Origin: an uncultured Lachnospiraceae bacterium | GTDB lineage: Bacteria; Bacillota; Clostridia; Lachnospirales; Lachnospiraceae | Length of the DNA stretch: 5,117 nucleotides | Assembly: GCA_910588955.1 (NCBI GenBank) | Contig: CAJURQ010000062.1 | Location: 1 to 5,117, forward strand | Reading direction: 5' to 3' | In this document: positions 1-3,046 of the stretch, piece after piece | How the letters are laid out: each line of letters begins with the position of its first letter | Position numbering within the stretch: position 1 is the stretch's first letter | Position numbers and translations under genes: made by a program | The notes under the pieces: generated by a model | Told to the model about the DNA's origin: nothing | Database searches by the model: none | What the model saw: only the letters and a program-made list of their open reading frames with translations

Positions 1-2
1 CT

Positions 3-62
3 CTGTGGTGTCGTAGCTTACCTCTGAATTTGGGATTTAGCAAGTGGAAAAATAAGTTATAA
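3..62 (+). CDS. Possible C-terminal tail of a gene cut by the window edge
   Basis: From base 3 an open frame reads LWCRSLPLNLGFSKWKNKL and ends at TAA (60-62), after which the DNA becomes very AT-rich and has no open frame of note. The tail has a protein-like composition and a basic C-terminus, so it could be the end of a gene lying left of the window. At 19 codons it is too short to recognise, and it could be chance. If the IS110 element extends this far left, this stretch would instead be non-coding IS DNA. Confidence 0.2.
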   Translation: MWCRSLPLNLGFSKWKNKL

Positions 63-81
63 AAAATTCATAAAAGATTTG

Positions 82-110
82 TTGCTTTAACCGATATAAA
101 ATAATAAAAT
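82..110 (+). promoter_or_regulatory. Candidate sigma-A promoter in the left non-coding region
   Basis: TTGCTT (82-87) and TAAAAT (105-110) are separated by 17 bases, which fits a sigma-70/A-type promoter. Transcription would start near 117 and run rightward through the hairpins at 122-150, 201-220 and 256-277. No open frame follows before the converging transposase gene, so any product would be an untranslated RNA. The region is so AT-rich that such matches arise easily by chance. Confidence 0.2.
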
Positions 111-156
111 AGAGATAGAAAAGTATGAATTGAAACGGAAGAACCATACTAACAAA

Positions 157-183
157 GACTAACTATTAAAAGTCAAGTCTAAA
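157..183 (+). repeat. Left copy of a 27-base imperfect direct repeat
   Basis: This stretch matches 5067-5093 at 23 of 27 positions, including the unbroken core AAAAGTCAAG. The similarity continues loosely for about 20 more A/T-rich bases. In the right copy the repeat contains an ATG start of a five-codon ORF behind a strong ribosome binding site. Here the ATG is TTA and the upstream AGGAG is missing, so the left copy looks like a degenerate or diverged version. Together the copies bracket almost the whole window. Confidence 0.5.
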
Positions 184-301
184 AAGAAAAATTTTTGAAT
201 GAATTGCAGAAATGCACTTCAGATATATTTGAACCTTGAAAACTGCATGACAATAAGAGTGTCATTGCTGGCACTCTAAAAGGAGAGATTTACAGAATAA
301 G

Positions 302-1480
302 TTAAGACGCTGGTATATATGCCCGTCCCGATTTTTCCATTGCAAAAATCAACCGCACAAGTTTTTTCACGGCATGAGATAATGCGACATTGTAATGCTT
401 GCCTTCAGAGCGTTTCTTTTCAAAATACACAGCAAAAGATTCGTTCCAATGGCAGACATACTTTGCGGCATTGTAAAGGGCATACCGAAGGTATCTGGAA
501 CCTCGTTTCTCCATGTGGGAATAACAGTTATCCAATTGTCCTGATTGATAGGTAGATGGGGACATTCCTGCATATGCAAGTATCTTATCGGCGGAATCAA
601 AACGGCTGAAATCCCCAATCTCGGCGATGATCATTGCACCCATCCGGTAACTGATACCGGGAATGGTAAGGATTGGAGACTGGATTTCTTCATCCATGAT
701 TTGTTTGATGGCTGTTTCGATCTCGTCAATCTCGATCGTTAGTTCATGAATGAGTTTGATGGTGTGTTTCAGTTCCAGGGACTTAGCAGGCATAAGAGAG
801 CCAATAGAACTTCTTGCAGCTTCACGAAACATGATAGCAGTATCTTTTCCATATCTGCCTTTCGAACTTTCAGACAGCAGATTGGAAAGCCTTGTGAGGT
901 GTGCGGCTGCGACAGCGTCAGCACCTGGAAATTCGGAAAGCAAATCGTAGACGGATGCCATATGAAGTGTAGGAACAAGTTTTTCCAACTCTGGAAAAAG
1001 AATGCACACAAGCCTTGAAACAGAACTTTTCAGTTTTGCCCGTTCTTTTACTTTATCAAAACGATAACGAGTGAGTGACTTTAATTCCTCATTGTGGTAA
1101 GATGTGTCTGAGTAGGACTTTAAGTTCATGTCAGACATCATCATAGTGGCAATGGTACGGGAATCAACTTTATCCGTTTTGGTCTTTCTAAGGCTTAGAC
1201 TTTTTCTGTAAAGATTGGTATGTAACGGATTGATAACGTAGGTCGGCAAACCTTTATCAAGAAGGAATCCCAGAAGATTGTAACTGTAGTGTCCGGTAGC
1301 TTCCAGTCCTACTTTTACTTTGTTCAATTCATCAGCAACAGAATCAATTCTTTGAAATAAGGTTTCAAAACCGACACGATTGTTAGAGATGGAAAAAGAT
1401 TTGAATAACACTTCTCCATCCGAGTCAGTGATAAAGCAGTCGTGCTTATCTTTGGCAACATCAATTCCAACGTAAATCAG
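302..1480 (-). CDS. IS110-family transposase (DEDD/serine recombinase type), non-ATG start
   Basis: This is the transposase of an IS110-family element, about 392 aa. It cuts and joins DNA using a RuvC-like DEDD domain plus a C-terminal Transposase_20 domain with a catalytic serine; studied members are directed by a bridge RNA. The DEDD residues are visible: D7 (YVGIDVAK), E60 (GLEATG), D103 and D106 (KTDKVD). The C-terminal domain holds ILTIPGI, the LAYAGMSP block and the SG pair with the likely catalytic serine near residue 313, then HMEKRGSRYLR. The first in-frame GTG (1411) would remove the first catalytic aspartate. The family N-terminus, I-Y-V-G-I-D-V-A-K, continues upstream to CTG at 1480-1478, with AAAGG nine bases before it. 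ATG may have mutated to CTG, or CTG may serve as a weak start. No internal stop or frameshift is seen. Family assignment is secure; activity is not. Confidence 0.92.
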   Translation of the reverse strand: MIYVGIDVAKDKHDCFITDSDGEVLFKSFSISNNRVGFETLFQRIDSVADELNKVKVGLEATGHYSYNLLGFLLDKGLPTYVINPLHTNLYRKSLSLRKTKTDKVDSRTIATMMMSDMNLKSYSDTSYHNEELKSLTRYRFDKVKERAKLKSSVSRLVCILFPELEKLVPTLHMASVYDLLSEFPGADAVAAAHLTRLSNLLSESSKGRYGKDTAIMFREAARSSIGSLMPAKSLELKHTIKLIHELTIEIDEIETAIKQIMDEEIQSPILTIPGISYRMGAMIIAEIGDFSRFDSADKILAYAGMSPSTYQSGQLDNCYSHMEKRGSRYLRYALYNAAKYVCHWNESFAVYFEKKRSEGKHYNVALSHAVKKLVRLIFAMEKSGRAYIPAS

Positions 1481-1612
1481 TGGTTGGAGCCTTTGCTAAA
1501 CCATCAGGTGGTAGGAGGTGTTAACCAATCCACAGTATCTTAAACAGCATAGCCCAACCTATAGAAAAGGTAAAGACAGGCTATGACTATATAATACGAG
1601 GAGGTGTTTATT
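1481..1612. promoter_or_regulatory. Divergent intergenic region between transposase and toxin-antitoxin genes, with inverted repeat
   Basis: CATAGCC (1548-1554) and GGCTATG (1579-1585) form a perfect 7-base inverted repeat 24 bases apart. TATAGA (1560-1565) between the arms could be a -10 for the rightward genes, although its -35 is poor. A repressor bound to the arms would then block it, as expected for an autoregulated toxin-antitoxin operon. TATAAT at 1590-1595 is a perfect -10 hexamer, but it lies so close to the ribosome binding site (GAGGAGG, 1598-1604) that transcripts from it would lack that site. On the minus strand, TTTACC (1574-1569) and TATGCT (1551-1546), 17 bases apart, could drive the transposase. 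The left end of the IS must lie somewhere here. Confidence 0.35.
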
Positions 1613-1822
1613 ATGGCAACTTCAAGTATCACAAAGAATTTTGTCATTTCCGGCAAGGAACAGGTGGAGATGTTCATCAATGCGATTGAAGAATCTGCCA
1701 AGAACCGTCCTGTGCGTACTCCGGTAAATGTAGAGTTCATTGAAACTGAGGATGAACTGCGAGAATTTATGAGGTTCAGGGAAAAGAAAGCAAAGGAGAA
1801 ATTAAATGCCAGTAACGGATAA
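1613..1822 (+). CDS. Putative antitoxin of a GNAT toxin-antitoxin pair
   Basis: A 69-aa protein encoded directly before, and overlapping, a GNAT acetyltransferase gene. The start is ATG 1613, eight bases after GAGGAGG. A GTG at 1604 is in frame but overlaps that site. The N-terminus (SITKNFVIS, then a helix around GKEQVEMFINAIEESA) looks like a strand followed by a helix, which could be a small DNA-binding fold of ribbon-helix-helix type. The C-terminal third (about residues 45-65) is a charged, probably helical tail ending in a lysine-rich stretch, of the kind that wraps around a toxin. It is not an obvious DUF1778 protein, the usual partner of GNAT toxins. The role is inferred mainly from size, order and overlap. 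The inverted repeat upstream could be its operator. Confidence 0.65.
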   Translation: MATSSITKNFVISGKEQVEMFINAIEESAKNRPVRTPVNVEFIETEDELREFMRFREKKAKEKLNASNG

Positions 1823-2420
1823 ATTTTTTGCAATCAATATCCGCAAGTATTTGGCATTAGGAGATGACCAAGAAGCCGGGGAGCCTGCGCTTGTTAAGCT
1901 GCTCTCCGGGTTTTCCTGTCCAAAGAATCCGGATTTGGAACGGTTTTTGAAAAAAAGTGCAATAGAGTTCACAAAAAAGAACCAGTCAGTTACATATCTT
2001 GTTTTTTCCAAAGATAATGGGGAAATGCTGGGTTATTTTACCCTTGCATTAAAACCTCTAACAGTAAGGGGAGAAACAGTAAGCAATACTGTAAAGAGAA
2101 AGTTGTTGCGCATCAGTGAATGGGATGAAAAAACAGATACTTATACTATGTCTGCATATCTGATTGCACAGCTTGGAAAAAATTACGCGGGCGGCAGGGA
2201 TAAGGAAATCTCTGGAAAGGCGCTTATTGAACTGGCTTGGATGATGATTGAAAAAGCACAGTATATGTTTGGCGGCATGGTAACATTCTTAGAAGCTGAA
2301 AATGAGGAAAGGCTGTTATCATTTTACCGTGATAACCGCTTTTCGCAGTTTGATACCAGGCAGACCACATCAGATACGGACGAGTCGCATGAGCTGGTAC
2401 AGCTTTTAAGGCTGCTCTGA
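1806..2420 (+). CDS. GNAT-family N-acetyltransferase, probable toxin of a type II toxin-antitoxin pair
   Basis: A 204-aa cytoplasmic acetyltransferase with the GNAT fold. Known toxins of this architecture (TacT, AtaT, KacT) acetylate the amino acid on charged tRNA using acetyl-CoA and stop translation. Visible elements in order: strands beta2-beta3 (TYLVFSKDNGEMLGYFTLAL, 63-82), the beta4 strand and acetyl-CoA loop (AYLIAQLGKNYAG, 117-129), the following helix (SGKALIELAWMMIEKA, 136-151), beta5 (FLEAEN, 161-166) and the terminal LLSFYRDNRF (170-179), whose Y174 sits where these toxins have their catalytic tyrosine. It is somewhat longer than the usual 150-180 aa because of its N-terminal region. 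The start ATG at 1806 has GGAG seven bases upstream and overlaps the antitoxin gene by 17 bases, so translation is probably coupled. A housekeeping acetyltransferase is the alternative. Confidence 0.8.
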   Translation: MPVTDKFFAINIRKYLALGDDQEAGEPALVKLLSGFSCPKNPDLERFLKKSAIEFTKKNQSVTYLVFSKDNGEMLGYFTLALKPLTVRGETVSNTVKRKLLRISEWDEKTDTYTMSAYLIAQLGKNYAGGRDKEISGKALIELAWMMIEKAQYMFGGMVTFLEAENEERLLSFYRDNRFSQFDTRQTTSDTDESHELVQLLRLL

Positions 2421-2470
2421 TGCGATTTCACCGCACTGAAAAGCATGAATTTTGTTGCAAAACCGCAATT

Positions 2471-2491
2471 TGTCGATTTGTCGAATGTCGA
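2471..2491 (+). repeat. Three TGTCGA hexamers in close tandem
   Basis: TGTCGA occurs at 2471-2476, 2479-2484 and 2486-2491, with starts 8 and 7 bases apart. They sit about 50 bases after the acetyltransferase stop and directly before the GGGGTAAA array. They may be binding sites for a protein or the residue of slippage; the sequence does not decide which. Confidence 0.5.
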
Positions 2492-2498
2492 ATTGGGT

Positions 2499-2556
2499 GG
2501 GGTAAATTCCGCACAGGTGGGGTAAAAGGGGTAAACATTTTTACCCCGGGGTAAAA
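2499..2556. repeat. Array of five GGGGTAAA octamers with overlapping palindromes
   Basis: Direct copies lie at 2499-2506, 2519-2526, 2528-2535 and 2548-2555, with one inverted copy (TTTACCCC) at 2540-2547. The third and fourth copies form a perfect 8-base stem around CATT. The fourth and fifth make an 18-base perfect palindrome, TTTTACCCCGGGGTAAAA (2539-2556). Directly repeated short motifs next to a palindrome recall iteron or operator arrays, but no replication gene is visible. The hairpins lack a T-run, so they are not convincing terminators. Confidence 0.7.
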
Positions 2557-2616
2557 GTCATCAAAATCTAACAGCGGCACAGGCGGCTATTTCCAATTGA
2601 TGCCATAGGAATTTGG

Positions 2617-2636
2617 GTACTCGCAGGCAAAAGTAT
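2617..2636 (+). repeat. 20-base direct repeat, copy 1
   Basis: GTACTCGCAGGCAAAAGTAT matches 2756-2775 at 18 of 20 positions, including 13 consecutive bases (CAGGCAAAAGTAT). The two copies are 139 bases apart and the terminator at 2674-2712 lies between them. This may reflect a small duplication or an inserted segment. Confidence 0.6.
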
Positions 2637-2673
2637 TGAAGAATGGCTTAAAATAAAGGTTTTTTAGGCTTGG

Positions 2674-2712
2674 TGGGGTTCATCACGGTGGGTGGTGGAC
2701 CCCAATTTTTTT
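2674..2712 (+). terminator. Strong Rho-independent terminator
   Basis: TGGGGTTCATCAC (2674-2686) pairs along all 13 positions, two of them G-U, with GTGGTGGACCCCA (2692-2704) around a five-base loop. One A and seven T residues (2706-2712) follow, then G and five more T. This is a textbook intrinsic terminator for rightward transcription. It lies about 250 bases after the acetyltransferase stop. It would end the toxin-antitoxin transcript and insulate the ATPase-nuclease gene from read-through. Confidence 0.88.
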
Positions 2713-2755
2713 GTTTTTGGATGCCGCTGATAGGATGGCGATAGGGGAAAAAATC

Positions 2756-2775
2756 GTACTATCAGGCAAAAGTAT
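2756..2775 (+). repeat. 20-base direct repeat, copy 2
   Basis: GTACTATCAGGCAAAAGTAT is the second copy of the repeat at 2617-2636. Its right end runs into the 12-base perfect palindrome AAAGTATACTTT (2769-2780) and the large inverted repeat that begins at 2773. It also contains TACTATCA, the reverse of the TGATAGTA box found further right. Confidence 0.6.
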
Positions 2776-2813
2776 ACTTTCACGCAAAAGTCCGGGGTTT
2801 CCGTGATAGTATA
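2773..2813. repeat. Large imperfect inverted repeat (16-base arms)
   Basis: TATACTTTCACGCAAA (2773-2788) pairs with TTTCCGTGATAGTATA (2798-2813) at 14 of 16 positions, leaving a nine-base G/C-rich loop (AGTCCGGGG). It could be a dimeric operator, a transcribed hairpin, or the remains of a palindromic repeat such as a MITE or REP-type element. No T-run follows, so it is not a standard terminator. Confidence 0.65.
2793..2812 (+). repeat. CGGRGTTTYCGTGATAGTAT motif, copy 1
   Basis: CGGGGTTTCCGTGATAGTAT matches 2927-2946 at 18 of 20 positions, 134 bases further right. In both places the motif is the right half of an inverted repeat whose left arm carries CACG. The whole structure, not just the motif, therefore appears to be duplicated. 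Confidence 0.65.
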
Positions 2814-2908
2814 AAACGGAAAGGTAAAAGGGTGTAGGATATTGTTGGTTTTTGCGGAAAAGGGTATTAGGTTGACGGAAAATGCTGTTGAAAAACGGGG
2901 GATATGAT

Positions 2909-2964
2909 ACAAACACGGAAACTGCTCGGAGTTTTCGTGATAGTATGGAGTTTTGCGTGTTTGT
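2909..2964. repeat. Nested inverted repeats with CGTGATAGTAT motif, copy 2
   Basis: ACAAACACG (2909-2917) and CGTGTTTGT (2956-2964) are perfect nine-base inverted arms. Inside them, CACGGAAAC (2914-2922) pairs with GTTTTCGTG (2931-2939) with one G-T pair, so two alternative hairpins share a left arm. The second copy of the 20-base motif lies at 2927-2946. The block ends about 45 bases before the -10 element of the ATPase-nuclease gene. Confidence 0.6.
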
Positions 2965-2985
2965 TTGCAAAATTTGTGTTTTTTG

Positions 2986-3040
2986 GATAGTAAATGAAAT
3001 GAGGATATGGTAAAATATTAGCAATATAGAGTCAGGGAGA
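2986..3040 (+). promoter_or_regulatory. Extended -10 promoter, operator-like box and ribosome binding site of the ATPase-nuclease gene
   Basis: TGGTAAAAT (3008-3016) is an extended -10 element (TG, one base, then TAAAAT). This allows a weak -35, and none of quality is seen. Transcription would start near 3023, giving a leader of about 24 bases. GGATAGTAA (2985-2993) lies where the -35 would be and matches the TGATAGTA boxes upstream, so a protein binding there could compete with RNA polymerase. AGGGAGA (3034-3040) is the ribosome binding site, six bases before the ATG. Confidence 0.55.
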
Positions 3041-3046
3041 GATACC

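Larger units (their letters stand above)
1..301. other. Left non-coding region with hairpins and a boxA-like sequence
   Basis: No convincing complete gene lies here. Visible structure includes an AGTATG/CATACT inverted repeat (122-127 with 145-150), a short hairpin with a GAAA loop (201-220, TGCA-GAAA-TGCA flanked by GAA/TTC), and a stronger hairpin at 256-277 (AGAGTGTC pairing with GGCACTCT around ATTGCT, one G-T pair). GAACCTTGAAAACTGCATGA (231-250) resembles the boxA-like sequence that precedes 16S/23S genes in Firmicute rRNA operons. AAAGGAGAG (279-287) looks like a ribosome binding site but no start codon follows. Neither main hairpin has a T-run, so they are not obvious terminators. The region lies just beyond the transposase stop codon and could be the right end of the IS, where IS1111-type members of the IS110 family carry their guide RNA. 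Confidence 0.4.
36..1500 (-). mobile_element. IS110-family insertion sequence (boundaries uncertain)
   Basis: The element is defined by its transposase (302-1480, minus strand). IS110 elements have no classic terminal inverted repeats and usually make no target duplication, so the ends cannot be fixed from one copy. The coordinates given are a guess. They use an 8-base inverted match, TTTAGCAA at 36-43 and TTGCTAAA at 1493-1500, which could be a subterminal inverted repeat but is also near chance level. A span of about 1.5 kb fits the family. The space upstream of the transposase is short (at most about 130 bases before the next gene), whereas about 300 bases lie downstream. If the element is complete, its guide (bridge) RNA is more likely on the downstream side, as in the IS1111 subgroup. 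Confidence 0.45.
2421..3046. other. Repeat-rich 626-base intergenic region
   Basis: No gene can be supported here. From left to right it holds three TGTCGA hexamers, five GGGGTAAA octamers with a palindrome, a 20-base repeat copy, an intrinsic terminator, the second copy of that 20-base repeat fused to a large inverted repeat, a second inverted-repeat block sharing an 18-of-20-base motif, and the promoter of the ATPase-nuclease gene. Open frames on either strand here have no recognisable protein character. The density of related repeats suggests regulatory DNA or the remains of small mobile elements. Confidence 0.6.

Noticed and set aside
256..277. Hairpin AGAGTGTC/GGCACTCT as a terminator for the transposase gene
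   Set aside because: No run of T follows on the minus strand and only A-rich DNA follows on the plus strand, so it lacks the second half of an intrinsic terminator.
319..1018. Several plus-strand open frames (78, 65, 90 and 66 codons) opposite the transposase
   Set aside because: They are shadows of the minus-strand transposase, whose reading frame has clear catalytic motifs throughout.
1590..1595. Perfect TATAAT as the promoter of the antitoxin gene
   Set aside because: Transcription would begin inside or just after the ribosome binding site at 1598-1604, and there is no matching -35, so it is probably not the working promoter.
1540..2011. Minus-strand open frames opposite the antitoxin and acetyltransferase genes
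   Set aside because: They lack ribosome binding sites and conserved motifs, and the plus-strand genes explain the region.
2420..2554. 44-codon ORF starting in a TGATG overlap with the acetyltransferase stop (begins MRFHRTEKHEFCC)
   Set aside because: The overlap is of the kind seen in coupled genes, but most of the frame is made of the TGTCGA and GGGGTAAA repeats, and the Cys/Arg-rich product looks like translated repeat DNA. It would deserve another look only if relatives keep the frame.
2573..2665. Short open frame ending ...GIWVLAGKSIEEWLKIKVF before the terminator
   Set aside because: It looks faintly like the tail of a degraded gene, but it is about 30 codons long, is preceded by a stop, has no start signal, and overlaps the 20-base repeat.
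2471..2964. CRISPR array
   Set aside because: The repeats are short, vary in orientation and spacing, and there are no regular spacers or cas genes.
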